From contig NZ_JANCPR020000015.1 of the NCBI RefSeq assembly GCF_028657195.3, forward strand, positions 1 through 64,000: a stretch of DNA of 64,000 nucleotides, given 5' to 3'. The notes below the pieces were generated by a model. It worked only from the letters and a program-made list of their open reading frames with translations, was not told the origin of the DNA and did not search any database. Of this stretch, positions 42,267-50,533 are shown one piece after another. The first letter of the stretch is position 1, and every line of letters starts with the position of its first letter. The translations under genes were made by a program, and so were the position numbers. The DNA comes from Streptomyces iconiensis (GTDB lineage: Bacteria; Actinomycetota; Actinomycetes; Streptomycetales; Streptomycetaceae).

Positions 42267-43042
42267 TGGTCCACCTCCGGGGTGCGCGCCTCGCGGCGGG
42301 TGACGACGTTGTCGGTGGCGCCTGTGATGGCGGAAACGATCTGTTCCTGACTGGTCTCGCTGACCTGGAACGTGCCGTTGTTGCGGCCGAGCCGCAGGAC
42401 GGCGACGCGGTCGCAGACCTCTCTGACCTCGGCCATGTTGTGGCTGATGAGCAGCACGCCGAGGCCGCGTTCGCGCAGCCGCTCCACGAGGTCGAGGACC
42501 TGTGCCGTCTGTTCGACACCGAGCGCTGCCGTGGGCTCGTCGAGGATGACGACCTTGGGCTCGCCCAGCAGGGAGCGGGCGATGGCGACGGTCTGGCGCT
42601 GCCCGCCGGAGAGCGAGGCGACCGGGATACGGACGCTGGGGATACGGATGGAGAGGGTGGCGAGCAGCTCGCGGGCGCGGCGCTCCATCTCGACCTCGTC
42701 GAGGATGCCGCGTGCGCGCAGTTCGTTGCCGAGGAAGAGGTTGCCGACGACATCGAGGTTGTCGCAGAGCGCGAGGTCCTGGTAGACGGTCGCGATGCCG
42801 AGGTCCTGGGCGTCGTGCGGCCGGTTGATCTCGGCGGGGCTGCCCTCCCATTCGAGGGTGCCCTCGTCGGCGGGGCCGACGCCCGCGATCGCCTTGACGA
42901 GGGTGGACTTGCCCGCACCGTTGTCGCCGACGAGCGCGACGACCTCGTGGGGGTGGATCTCCAGCTCGACGTCCGTGAGCGCCTGTACGGCGCCGAACCG
43001 CTTGGAGATCCCGCGCAACGCCAGGACAGGCGTAGCGGACAC
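42263..43042 (-). CDS. xylG: Xylose-type sugar ABC transporter ATPase (XylG)
   Basis: 259 residues: a single ABC domain rather than the double-domain form of many CUT2 systems. Walker A is GDNGAGKST, Q-loop VYQDLALCDN, signature LSGGQRQ, Walker B KVVILDEPTAAL, switch His in LLISHNM. GTG 43042 (VSATPVLALRG) is chosen because AAGGAG lies 9 bases before it; the in-frame ATG 9 bases upstream abuts that site. Preceded by a strong intercistronic hairpin behind xylF. Confidence 0.92.
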   Translation of the reverse strand: MSATPVLALRGISKRFGAVQALTDVELEIHPHEVVALVGDNGAGKSTLVKAIAGVGPADEGTLEWEGSPAEINRPHDAQDLGIATVYQDLALCDNLDVVGNLFLGNELRARGILDEVEMERRARELLATLSIRIPSVRIPVASLSGGQRQTVAIARSLLGEPKVVILDEPTAALGVEQTAQVLDLVERLRERGLGVLLISHNMAEVREVCDRVAVLRLGRNNGTFQVSETSQEQIVSAITGATDNVVTRREARTPEVDQ

Positions 43043-43084
43043 GTGAATCATCTCCTTCACCGCCTGACCGGCGGAACGTGCGTA

Positions 43085-43128
43085 CCGGCGCTCCGCCCCC
43101 GGCGGGGTAGGAGGGGGCGGAGCGCCGG
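43085..43128 (-). terminator. Strong hairpin between xylF and xylG
   Basis: Perfect 16-bp stem CCGGCGCTCCGCCCCC/GGGGGCGGAGCGCCGG with a 12-nt loop, 18 bp beyond the xylF stop. Placed within the operon, it likely ends or stabilises most xylF transcripts so the binding protein outnumbers the membrane parts. Confidence 0.7.
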
Positions 43129-43145
43129 ACGGCCTGGGTGGCGGG

Positions 43146-44261
43146 TTACTTGATGCCCGCCTTGTCGCACGCGTCCTTGAACTTGGCGGTGCAGATCTCC
43201 TTGGCCGTGAAGAAACCGGCCTTGCCGACGTACTGCTTGACCTCGTCCTGGGTGAGCGGCAGCGGCTTGACGATGATCGTCGGCACGCCCTTCTCGGACT
43301 CGCTGTCGGTCTTGGACGTCGCGATGTCGTCGAGCTTCTCGCCCTTGGCCAGTGCGACGGCGAACTTGGCGGCTGCCTCGGTCTCGGGCACGTACGGCTT
43401 GTAGACGCTCATGAACTGTTCGCCCGTCAGGATGCGCTGGACGGCGTTGAGTTCGGCGTCCTGGCCGGTGACCGGAGGCATCTCGTCCTTGGCGAACCCG
43501 GCGCCCTTGAGCGCGGTGATGACGCCGCCCGCCATGCCGTCGTTGGCGGAGTAGACGCCGACGATCTTCTTCTTGCCGAGGGAGGAGAGAGCGCCCTTCA
43601 TGTTCTCGTTGGCGTTCTCCGGCTTCCACTCCTTGGTGTCGTACTCCTTGCCGACCTTCACCTTGCCGTCGAGGACGGAGTGCGCGCCCTCCTTGTACAT
43701 CTTGGCGTTGGGGTCGGTGACCGAGCCGTTCATCATGACGATCTGGCCCTTGTCGGCCTTGTCGCCCAGCTCCTTGAGGAGCGAGGTGGCCTGGATCTTG
43801 CCGACCCGGGGGTTGTCGACGGAGGTGTACGCCTTGATGGGGCCTTCGGCGAGGCGGTCGTAGGCGACGACGGGGATGTCACGGTCGTCGGCCTTCTTGA
43901 CGGAGCTGGAGACCGACTTGGCGTCCACGGCGTCGAGGATCAGCGCGTCGACGTTCTTGGTGATCATCGTGTCGACCTGCTGCTGCTGCAGGTTGGCGTC
44001 CTGCTTGGCGTTGGAGTAAAGGATCTTGGTGTCCTCGCCCGCCAACTCCTTGATCTTCTTCTCCATCAGCGGCTTGTCGAAGCGCTCGTAGCGCGCCGTC
44101 TGGTTCTCCGGCAGAAGGAGCCCGATGGTGAGCGGCCCCTTCTTGTCCTTCTTGCTGTCCGCGTTGTCGCCGGCCTCGTCGGCACTGCCGCAGGCGGCCG
44201 TGGTGAGGGCGAGCGAGAGGGCGACCGTACCGAACACGATGCCGCGCACTGCTGCGTGCAT
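43146..44261 (-). CDS. xylF: Xylose-type sugar-binding lipoprotein (XylF)
   Basis: 371-residue family-2 periplasmic-binding-type lipoprotein. Signal and lipobox: MHAAVRGIVFGTVALSLALTTAACGS. The mature part has LTIGLLLPENQTARYERFDKP, DALILDAVDAKSVSS, VVAYDRLAEGPIKAYTSVDN and GVYSANDGMAGGVITALK, as in XylF/ChvE. ATG 44261 follows AGGGAGG. Lies 189 bp downstream of the ROK regulator gene, with operator-like repeats between. Confidence 0.93.
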   Translation of the reverse strand: MHAAVRGIVFGTVALSLALTTAACGSADEAGDNADSKKDKKGPLTIGLLLPENQTARYERFDKPLMEKKIKELAGEDTKILYSNAKQDANLQQQQVDTMITKNVDALILDAVDAKSVSSSVKKADDRDIPVVAYDRLAEGPIKAYTSVDNPRVGKIQATSLLKELGDKADKGQIVMMNGSVTDPNAKMYKEGAHSVLDGKVKVGKEYDTKEWKPENANENMKGALSSLGKKKIVGVYSANDGMAGGVITALKGAGFAKDEMPPVTGQDAELNAVQRILTGEQFMSVYKPYVPETEAAAKFAVALAKGEKLDDIATSKTDSESEKGVPTIIVKPLPLTQDEVKQYVGKAGFFTAKEICTAKFKDACDKAGIK

Positions 44262-44335
44262 TGGGGCTACCTCCCTGACGGGGCCGCGGCGTTGCGACCG
44301 AGGTAGCCGGAAGTCAACTCGTCGGCGCTTCTGCG

Positions 44336-44348
44336 GTCAATAAGTAAA
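44336..44348 (-). promoter_or_regulatory. Candidate Rok7B7 binding site upstream of xylF
   Basis: On the minus strand TTTACTTATTGAC, which agrees at 12 of 13 positions with the Rok7B7 consensus TTKAMKHSTTSAV as I remember it. It lies 75-87 bp before the xylF start, next to the gene for the ROK regulator. Confidence 0.5.
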
Positions 44349-44353
44349 TCCTT

Positions 44354-44380
44354 AACGAGATGGCAACGATGCCATTCGTT
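44354..44380. promoter_or_regulatory. Inverted repeat in the rok7B7-xylF gap
   Basis: AACGA-G-ATGGCA / TGCCAT-TCGTT around ACGA, an 11-bp inverted repeat with one bulged base. Its TTGCCA half (minus strand) may serve as a -35 for xylF, so a protein bound here would act on that promoter. Confidence 0.45.
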
Positions 44381-44450
44381 ACCCAAGTGAAGGCAGCCAG
44401 GTGGGCATTCGGAGATCATTCATGCCCGTACGGGCAGAAACGGGCAGCGC

Positions 44451-45641
44451 TCAGGCGGCGAAGGACGCGGCGGCGTCCAGCAGGGTGGCCTCGCCCATCT
44501 CGTTCAGCACCAGCGCGAGCGCGCCCAGGACCTCGGCGCGGCTGCCCAGTTCGCCGGGCGAGACCCGCAACTGCCGTGCCGCGCTGGGGATGGAGTAGCG
44601 CGCGACCGAGTCCCTGACCGGGTCGAGCACGAGGTCGCCCGCCTCGGCCAGGTCGCCACCGAGCACCACACGCGAGGGGTTGAGGAGGTTGCAGAGGCTG
44701 GCGACCCCGCTGCCGATGTGGCGGCCGATGTCGGCGATCACCCGGCGGCACCCCGGGTCGCCCTCGCCCGCGAGCCGTACGACCCTGGCCATGGTCAGAC
44801 CGGTGCCGTGGCTGGAGTGCAGCAGGGGCAGCACATAGCGCGCCGCCGTGAAGGTCTCCAGGCAGCCGCGGTTGCCGCAGCGGCACACGGGACCCGACTC
44901 GTCGAGGGTGATGTGGCCGATCTCCCCCGCCGTGCCGCCGGGACCGCGGTAGATCTGGCCGTTGATGACCAGCCCGGCGCCGACGCCGCTGGCGACCTTG
45001 ATGTACGCGAGGTCGTCGGCGCCCTGGCCCGCGCCCCAGACCCGCTCGCCGAGCGCGCCCAGGTTGGCGTCGTTGTCGACGTAGACGGGCACCCCCGTCC
45101 TCGCGGCCATCTCGTCGCGCGGATGGGCGCCGGCCCAGCCCGGCAGTATGGCGGTCGAGCCCAGCACGCCCGTTCCGATGTCGATGGGTCCCGGGACGCC
45201 GAGGCCGATGCCGATGATCTTGCCGGGGCTGATCCCGCTCTCGCTCACCAGCCGGCGCACCAGGCGCTCGGCGCGGTCGAAGCCCTCGGCCGACGAGGCG
45301 TCGACGTCGATGGGTTCGGCGTCCTCGGCCAGCACCTTGTGCGCGAGGTTGCCGACGGCGACGCGCAGGTGGGAGTGGCCGAAGTCGACGCCGACGACGA
45401 TCCCGGCGTCGGCGCTGAGCGCGACGGCGCGCGCCCTGCGTCCGCCGGCCGAGGTCGGGGTGACCTCGACGGTCCCGCCTTCCTTCAGCTCTCGCACGAT
45501 GTTGGAGACGGTCGCGGCGGAGAGCCCCGTGGTCCTGGCGATCTCCGCCTGAGTGAGCGAGCCCGCCATGCGCACGGCACGGATGACTCGTTCAAGGTTC
45601 GCCCGGTGCAGCGAAGACTGCGACCCCGGAGTCTCGACCAC
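44451..45641 (-). CDS. rok7B7: ROK-family transcriptional regulator Rok7B7
   Basis: 396 residues. N-terminal winged HTH (~18-65: VIRAVRMAGSLTQAEIARTTGLSAATVSNIVREL) followed by a ROK sugar-kinase-like domain: VVGVDFGHSHLRVAVGN, GIGLGVPGPID, VYVDNDANLGALGE, the zinc site CRCGNRGCLE and GEIGHITLD. In S. coelicolor and S. avermitilis the homologue controls xylose uptake, carbon repression and antibiotics. GTG 45641 follows GGGGAG. It sits between xylF and an NgcEFG-type operon on one strand, after two tandem terminator hairpins. Confidence 0.9.
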   Translation of the reverse strand: MVETPGSQSSLHRANLERVIRAVRMAGSLTQAEIARTTGLSAATVSNIVRELKEGGTVEVTPTSAGGRRARAVALSADAGIVVGVDFGHSHLRVAVGNLAHKVLAEDAEPIDVDASSAEGFDRAERLVRRLVSESGISPGKIIGIGLGVPGPIDIGTGVLGSTAILPGWAGAHPRDEMAARTGVPVYVDNDANLGALGERVWGAGQGADDLAYIKVASGVGAGLVINGQIYRGPGGTAGEIGHITLDESGPVCRCGNRGCLETFTAARYVLPLLHSSHGTGLTMARVVRLAGEGDPGCRRVIADIGRHIGSGVASLCNLLNPSRVVLGGDLAEAGDLVLDPVRDSVARYSIPSAARQLRVSPGELGSRAEVLGALALVLNEMGEATLLDAAASFAA

Positions 45642-45782
45642 TGTTCACTCCCCGTTGTGTCTCCAACATATGAACTCTAAGCAGAGCCCGAGCCGTTCCG
45701 TCCGTCAAGTCCTTGAGCACGGCTGGGCGCGGTGGGGCTCATCTGTGCCGCCGATTCTACGAAGAGTGAGCGCCGCGCACGC

Positions 45783-45851
45783 AGGGGTCCCCGACCGCGG
45801 CCGGGGACCCCTGGGACCCGCCTCCCGTGCGCCGGTGCGCGGGAGGCGGGT
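45783..45851 (-). terminator. Two tandem hairpins ending the NgcEFG-type operon
   Basis: First stem 11 bp (AGGGGTCCCCG/CGGGGACCCCT, 45783-45812, 8-nt loop). Second stem 12 bp (ACCCGCCTCCCG/CGGGAGGCGGGT, 45816-45851). Both are perfect and lie between the last permease gene and rok7B7. Confidence 0.75.
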
Positions 45852-45927
45852 GCACTGCACGGGCTGGTCCGTCACGCGACGGACGGGCCTTCACTTCACT
45901 GACGTACCCCGCACTCCGGCGTACCCC

Positions 45928-46809
45928 TCACTTCACGGACCCGGCCGTCAGACCGGAGACGACGTGCTTCTCGATGACCGCGAAGAGGATGATGACGGGA
46001 ACGATGGCGACGACCGAGGCGGCGAACAAGTAGTTCCACTGCACGGTGTAGTTGCCGATGAAGTTGTTGATGCCGACCGTCAGCGGCTGCTTGTCGGGCT
46101 CCGTGGTGAGCGTCAGGCCCATCACGAACTCGTTCCACGAGGTGATGAAGGTGAAGATCACCGCGGTGACGACGCCCGGCAGCGCCAGCGGGAGCGTCAC
46201 CTTCACCATCGCCCCGAAGCGGCTGGTGCCGTCGACCATCGCGGCCTCCTCCAGCTCCTTCGGGATCGAGCTGATGTAGGCGGTCAGGATCCACACGGCG
46301 AAGGCCAGGTTGAACGCGGAGTTGCAAATGATCAGCGTCCAGACCGAGTTGAGCATGTCCAGCTGGTGGAACTCGCGGTAGAGGCCGACCAGCAGCGCCG
46401 TGGGCTGGAACATCTGCGTGACCAGGACGAGCAGCAGGAAGAACTTCCTGCCCCGGTAGCGCACCCGTGCCGTGTAGTAGGCGGCGGGCAGCGAGACCAG
46501 CAGCACCACCAGGGTGGCACCGCCCGCGACCATCAGCGTCACCTGGAGATTGTTGCCGAGGTCGGACTCCTTCCACACGTCGACGAAGTTCGCCCAGTCC
46601 AGGTTCTGGGGCAGATACGTCCTGTCCCGCAGCTCCTCCTTGGGACGGAGCGCGGTGATGATCATCTCCAGATACGGCGCCAGGAAGATCGCGGCCAGCG
46701 CCCAGGCGCTTACCGCGATGACCAGGGTTCGTGGCCGGAAGGTGCGTTTCGGCGCCTTGGGAGGCCCGGCCTTGGGCACCTGCGTGCCGGCGGCGGTCGC
46801 AGTGGCCAT
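45928..46809 (-). CDS. Carbohydrate ABC transporter permease, NgcG-like (MalG type)
   Basis: 293 residues, six TM helices. The EAA loop is KELEEAAMVDGTSRFGAMVKVTLPLALPG. Ala/Pro/Lys-rich cytosolic start. ATG 46809 shares one base with the stop of the upstream permease gene, and its GAGGAGG lies inside that gene, so translation is coupled. Position beside rok7B7 matches the SCO6005-6007 transporter that I recall as an N,N'-diacetylchitobiose system in S. coelicolor. Confidence 0.88.
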   Translation of the reverse strand: MATATAAGTQVPKAGPPKAPKRTFRPRTLVIAVSAWALAAIFLAPYLEMIITALRPKEELRDRTYLPQNLDWANFVDVWKESDLGNNLQVTLMVAGGATLVVLLVSLPAAYYTARVRYRGRKFFLLLVLVTQMFQPTALLVGLYREFHQLDMLNSVWTLIICNSAFNLAFAVWILTAYISSIPKELEEAAMVDGTSRFGAMVKVTLPLALPGVVTAVIFTFITSWNEFVMGLTLTTEPDKQPLTVGINNFIGNYTVQWNYLFAASVVAIVPVIILFAVIEKHVVSGLTAGSVK

Positions 46810-47756
46810 CAGTCCTCCTCGTTCCACCGGCTGACCTTCAAGAAGATCAGCACCAGCACCACGACCATCGCGAAGTTGACCACCGACATGGCGGCCGACT
46901 CACCGATGTCGGTCTCCTTCAGCTTGTACATGAACACCATCGACGTGGACGTGTCGTAGCCGGGACCGCCCTGCGTCATGGCCCAGATGATCGGGAACGA
47001 GTTGAAGACGTTGATGAGGTTGATGACCACACCGACGAGGAAAGCGGGCCGCAGCATCGGCAGCGTGATCCCCGTGTACGTCTGCCAGGACCCGGCCCCG
47101 TCGATCGTCGCCGCCTCGTAGACGTCGTGCGGGATCGTCTGGAGCCCGGCCAGCAGCGTGTACGTGGTGAAGGGCAGCGACACGAAGATCGCCACGGCCA
47201 TCATCCACGGCCACGCGGTGCCGGGAGAGCCCAGCCAGTCACGGGACTTGTCGATGATGCCGAGGTCCAGCATCACCGTGTTGAGGACGCCGGCCGTCTG
47301 GTTGAGCATCCATTTGAAGCCGATCGCGGTCATCAGCACGGAGGCGGCCCACGGGGCGATGAGCGCCCAGCGGGTGATCCGGCGGCCCGGGAAGCGCTGG
47401 TTGAACAGCTGTGCCAGGGCGAGCGAGAGCAGCATCGTGACGCTCACGACGACGACCGTCCACAGCACCGTCCAGAGCAGGACGGAGGCGAAGTCGGTCT
47501 CCTCGAAGAGCTTTTTGTACTTGTCCGACCCTGCGTTGCCGCGCACGATCCCGGCGATGCTGATGTTCAGGAAGGACGTGCGGATCAGCTCGATGACCGG
47601 CCATACGACGACGGCGAGGATCAGCAGGATGACGGGGGCGATCCAGGGGAGCGGGCCCAGCCGGGCCAGACCGCTGCGGCGGCTCGTCGGCCGCCGGGGG
47701 CCGCCCCCGGCGCGTCCCCGGCCTGGGGCCGGGGACGGCGGGGCCTTCAGTGACAC
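46809..47756 (-). CDS. Carbohydrate ABC transporter permease, NgcF-like (MalF type)
   Basis: 315 residues. A basic Pro/Gly/Arg-rich N-terminal tail (~35 residues) precedes six TM helices; EAA loop DVYEAATIDGAGSWQTYTGITLPMLRP and the MalF-type WAMTQGGPGYDTSTSMVFM. GTG 47756 has AGGAG 6 bases upstream. The binding-protein gene ends 42 bp upstream. It needs an ATPase such as MsiK from elsewhere; none is in the operon. Confidence 0.88.
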   Translation of the reverse strand: MSLKAPPSPAPGRGRAGGGPRRPTSRRSGLARLGPLPWIAPVILLILAVVVWPVIELIRTSFLNISIAGIVRGNAGSDKYKKLFEETDFASVLLWTVLWTVVVVSVTMLLSLALAQLFNQRFPGRRITRWALIAPWAASVLMTAIGFKWMLNQTAGVLNTVMLDLGIIDKSRDWLGSPGTAWPWMMAVAIFVSLPFTTYTLLAGLQTIPHDVYEAATIDGAGSWQTYTGITLPMLRPAFLVGVVINLINVFNSFPIIWAMTQGGPGYDTSTSMVFMYKLKETDIGESAAMSVVNFAMVVVLVLIFLKVSRWNEED

Positions 47757-47798
47757 AAGGTCTCCTTGAAGTACGGGATCTAGGGAGTGGCCTTGCGG

Positions 47799-49058
47799 CT
47801 ACTTGCTCTTGGCTGCTTCCTCAGCCTTCTTCTGCAGGTCGCCGAGCACCTTCTTCGGGTCCTCCGTCGCGGCCTTGCCCCCGGTCTTCTTCATCTCGGC
47901 CGAGACGACGTCCCACGCCGGGTCGCCCAGCGGGTAGAACTTCGCGTTCGGCAGCTCCTTGAAGAGCGGCTCCAGGTCCTTGTGCTTCCCGTTGCCCTGC
48001 ATCTCTTCGAGGGTGTCCTGGGTGACGGGCATCAGGTTGTACATCTCGTCGAACTTGAGCATCTTCTTGGAGTACGTGAAGTCCAGGAACTTCTTCACGC
48101 CCTCCTTGTCGGCGCCGCCGTCCTTGAACGCCATCATCCAGTCGGCCACGCCGAGGGTGGACTTGAGCGGTCCGTCCTTGCCGGGGATGGTGGTGACGCC
48201 GTAGTCGACCTTGCCGTCCTTGGCCATCTGGATGAGGCTCGGGTGCCCGTTGAGCATGCCGACCTTGCCGGCCGCGAAGTCGGCGAAGGCGGTCTTGCGG
48301 TCGGTCGAGGCCGGGTTGGAGTAGGTCAGGCCGGGCTTGACCAGGTTCTTCTTGAGCCACTCGAAGGTCTCGACGTTCTGCTTGCTGTCGAGCGTGTACT
48401 TGCCGCCGTCGTCGGTGTAACCGCCGCCGTTGCCCAGCTCCCACATCATCGTCTCGCCCTGGGTCTCCTCGGGGCCGAGCGGCAGGGCGTAGGGAGTGTC
48501 GGCCGCCTTCGAGGACTTGATCTTCTTCGCCGCTTCGGCGAGTTCGTCCCAGGTCTTCGGCGGGCTCTTGATCCCCGCCTTCTCGTAGACCTTCTTGTTG
48601 TAGAAGAGCACGCGGCTGGAGGAGACCCACGGAATGCCGTACTGGGTGCCGTCGACCTCTCCGGCCTCGGCGAAGGACGGAATGAGGTTCTTCCGCGTCT
48701 TGGCGGACAGCACGTCGTCGGCCTTGTAGAGCAGATCGTCCGCGACCTTGTCGGCATAGCCGCCGGTCTGCAGCAGGTCGGGCTGGTTGCCGGCCTGGAT
48801 CATGTTCTTGACGGACTTGTCGATCTCGTTCCAGTTGATGACCTGGACGTCGACCTTGTAGCCCTTGTTGCTCTTCTCGAAGTCCTTGGCGACGTCCTTC
48901 CAGTAGATCTTGGAAGCGTTGGAAGCCTTGTCGCCGTAGTCGGCGGCCACGAGTTTGATCGTTTTGCTGTCGCCGCCCCCGCTGTCACCGCCACAGGCCG
49001 TAACTCCCAGTGCCATGGCGAGCGTTGCGGCCCCAACCGCGACTGCTCTTCTGTTCAT
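47799..49058 (-). CDS. Sugar-binding lipoprotein of ABC transporter, NgcE-like
   Basis: 419 residues. Lipoprotein signal MNRRAVAVGAATLAMALGVTACGGDS. The mature protein is a family-1 binding protein: KDFEKSNKGYKVDVQVINWNE, AGNQPDLLQTGGYADKV, GIPWVSSSRVLFYNKKVYEKAG and GMLNGHPSLIQMAKDG. ATG 49058 has GAAGGG at good spacing; an in-frame TTG three codons upstream is less likely. A DasR-type operator lies about 90-106 bp upstream. Together with the rok7B7 neighbourhood this supports chitobiose/GlcNAc-type ligands; binding itself is not shown. Confidence 0.88.
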   Translation of the reverse strand: MNRRAVAVGAATLAMALGVTACGGDSGGGDSKTIKLVAADYGDKASNASKIYWKDVAKDFEKSNKGYKVDVQVINWNEIDKSVKNMIQAGNQPDLLQTGGYADKVADDLLYKADDVLSAKTRKNLIPSFAEAGEVDGTQYGIPWVSSSRVLFYNKKVYEKAGIKSPPKTWDELAEAAKKIKSSKAADTPYALPLGPEETQGETMMWELGNGGGYTDDGGKYTLDSKQNVETFEWLKKNLVKPGLTYSNPASTDRKTAFADFAAGKVGMLNGHPSLIQMAKDGKVDYGVTTIPGKDGPLKSTLGVADWMMAFKDGGADKEGVKKFLDFTYSKKMLKFDEMYNLMPVTQDTLEEMQGNGKHKDLEPLFKELPNAKFYPLGDPAWDVVSAEMKKTGGKAATEDPKKVLGDLQKKAEEAAKSK

Positions 49059-49148
49059 TTTGCTCAACCCTTCGACATCCGTGTCGACTTGCCCGGTGAT
49101 CCAGGTGGCGCTCTGGCGCCGAGACTACTCACGGCGCTTTCCGGCACA

Positions 49149-49164
49149 ACAGGTCTAGGCCACT
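49149..49164. promoter_or_regulatory. DasR-responsive element (dre) upstream of the NgcE-like gene
   Basis: ACAGGTCTAGGCCACT matches 14 of 16 positions of the dre consensus ACTGGTCTAGACCACT. It lies 91-106 bp before the NgcE-like start. DasR is the GlcNAc-sensing GntR repressor of chitin and GlcNAc uptake genes in Streptomyces. Confidence 0.65.
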
Positions 49165-49486
49165 TTCGTAGCCAAGCTGAAATCAGCAGCCGGACAGGGG
49201 CAGTTGACCACCCGCGCGAGGCGGCCGTTCCCCCGTGGCCGCCGTACGCGAACCCCTCGCGACGACCGGCCGTACCCCGGGCCGCCGATCTTGCGGAGCC
49301 CCGCGGCCGTTCCCCTGAAGCCCCGCGGCCGATCTCCCGGCGCGGGGCGCAAGAGGCAGCGTGGAACGCGTGGGGCGAGGCGCACAAGGCGGCGGACAGG
49401 CGACGATCCGGAGCCCGTACTTCCGCTCGCATGCGCCTCCGGTCACACCTCCCCCGCTGGTGTAAAGCATGGGCGATTCCGGGTTT

Positions 49487-49515
49487 CTGACGAACCGGTA
49501 TGACACCAATAGAAC
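49487..49515 (+). promoter_or_regulatory. Candidate promoter of the SARP gene
   Basis: CTGACG (49487-49492), 17-base spacer, TAGAAC (49510-49515, boundary approximate by one base). The predicted leader of about 110 nt would include the small ORF at 49555. Confidence 0.35.
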
Positions 49516-49554
49516 GATTGTCAAAACCAGCGGAAGATCGAAAAAGGGAGCACT

Positions 49555-49587
49555 ATGGACACTCAATCCCGGGGCCCCATATCGTGA
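49555..49587 (+). CDS. Possible 10-codon upstream ORF in the SARP leader
   Basis: ATG to TGA encoding MDTQSRGPIS. AAAGGGAG ends 4 bases before the ATG, a strong ribosome site for Streptomyces. It ends 46 bp before the SARP start. It may be a leader peptide that couples or tunes SARP translation, or chance; no run of a regulatory amino acid is seen. Confidence 0.3.
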   Translation: MDTQSRGPIS

Positions 49588-49633
49588 GCGCCATCCCCTG
49601 AACGGCCACCGCCAGCTCTCGGACGGAGGAGTC

Positions 49634-50533
49634 GTGGACGAACCCACCCACCCTCGTAAACCCCCCGGCAGTTCCCCAGGTCATCGGGCGCCCGAACAGG
49701 CCGAGGGAGAAGAGGAAAAAGCGAGGGAGCCGGAGTATGTCTTCCGCGTATTAGGCCCCTTGAAATCGCCACTGCGCAACCAGGGAACGCCCAAGTTACG
49801 TGCCCTGCTCGGCACATTGCTCCTCAATGCGAACCGCACCGTTTCCGTCGGCAGTCTGGTGGAGACACTATGGGCAGGATCTCCACCCCCCTCGGCGGCT
49901 GCCAATATCCAGACATATGTCTCAGGAATACGGAAGTCGCTCGACCTGCACACCGAGAACGGAAGCCGACGGCTGCTCACCCGCACTCCGGGATATGTAC
50001 TGAGAGTGCGCCCGGGTGAACTCGACCTGCCGCATTTCACCGAACTGTCCGCCATGGGCAGGGCGGCGCTCGCACGTAACGAGGCGACGCGCGCAGCCGC
50101 GCTGTTCGAGCGCGCGGCGAAGCTGTGGAGGGGCCGCCCCCTTGAGGACATCGAAAGGCTCTCCACATCCTTCGAGGCCCAGGTCAACGCCCTGGAAGAG
50201 CAGCATCTCTCGGTCCTGAACGACTGGACGGCCGCGCGTCTGGAACTCGGCCAGAACGACGAACTGATCCTGGAACTGCGCATGATGGTCCACGACTGGC
50301 CGCTCTCGGAACGCACCTGGTACCACCTCATGCTGGCGCTGTGCAGGTCCGGCCGGGTATCGGCGGCGCTGGCCGCGTACCGACAGGCACGGGAGACCAT
50401 CGTCGGGGAGACCGGAATCGAGCCTTCAGAAACCCTTCGCGCCCTCCATGAGGCGATCCTGACCGGAAGCACCCCGCGCCTCACGGAAATGGGAAAGGTC
50501 ATCGCATTCCACCACAGCTCAGTCGCCGGATGA
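49634..50533 (+). CDS. SARP-family transcriptional activator (short form), TTA-containing
   Basis: 299 residues. After a ~34-residue charged tail comes an OmpR-like winged-helix DNA-binding domain (~35-120: YVFRVLGPL, LRALLGTLLLNANRTVSVGSLVETLW, YVSGIRKSL, RTPGYVLRVRPGELD). A BTAD helical domain follows (~125-275: FERAAKLWRGRPLEDIE, LNDWTAARLELGQ, SAALAAYRQARETIVGETGIEPSETLRALHEAIL). No ATPase domain is present. Such SARPs activate nearby secondary-metabolite genes. Codons 40 and 55 are TTA (49751-49753 and 49796-49798), so translation should need the bldA tRNA. GTG 49634 has GGAGGA. Confidence 0.9.
   Translation: MDEPTHPRKPPGSSPGHRAPEQAEGEEEKAREPEYVFRVLGPLKSPLRNQGTPKLRALLGTLLLNANRTVSVGSLVETLWAGSPPPSAAANIQTYVSGIRKSLDLHTENGSRRLLTRTPGYVLRVRPGELDLPHFTELSAMGRAALARNEATRAAALFERAAKLWRGRPLEDIERLSTSFEAQVNALEEQHLSVLNDWTAARLELGQNDELILELRMMVHDWPLSERTWYHLMLALCRSGRVSAALAAYRQARETIVGETGIEPSETLRALHEAILTGSTPRLTEMGKVIAFHHSSVAG

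Larger units (their letters stand above)
49165..49633. other. Divergent intergenic region before the SARP gene
   Basis: Between the NgcE-like gene and the SARP gene. A GC-rich part (49200-49440) holds a direct repeat AGCCCCGCGGCCG at 49297 and 49319. From about 49470 it is AT-richer, with a candidate promoter (49487-49515) and a 10-codon ORF. An open frame exists upstream of the chosen SARP start but does not look coding. Confidence 0.6.
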
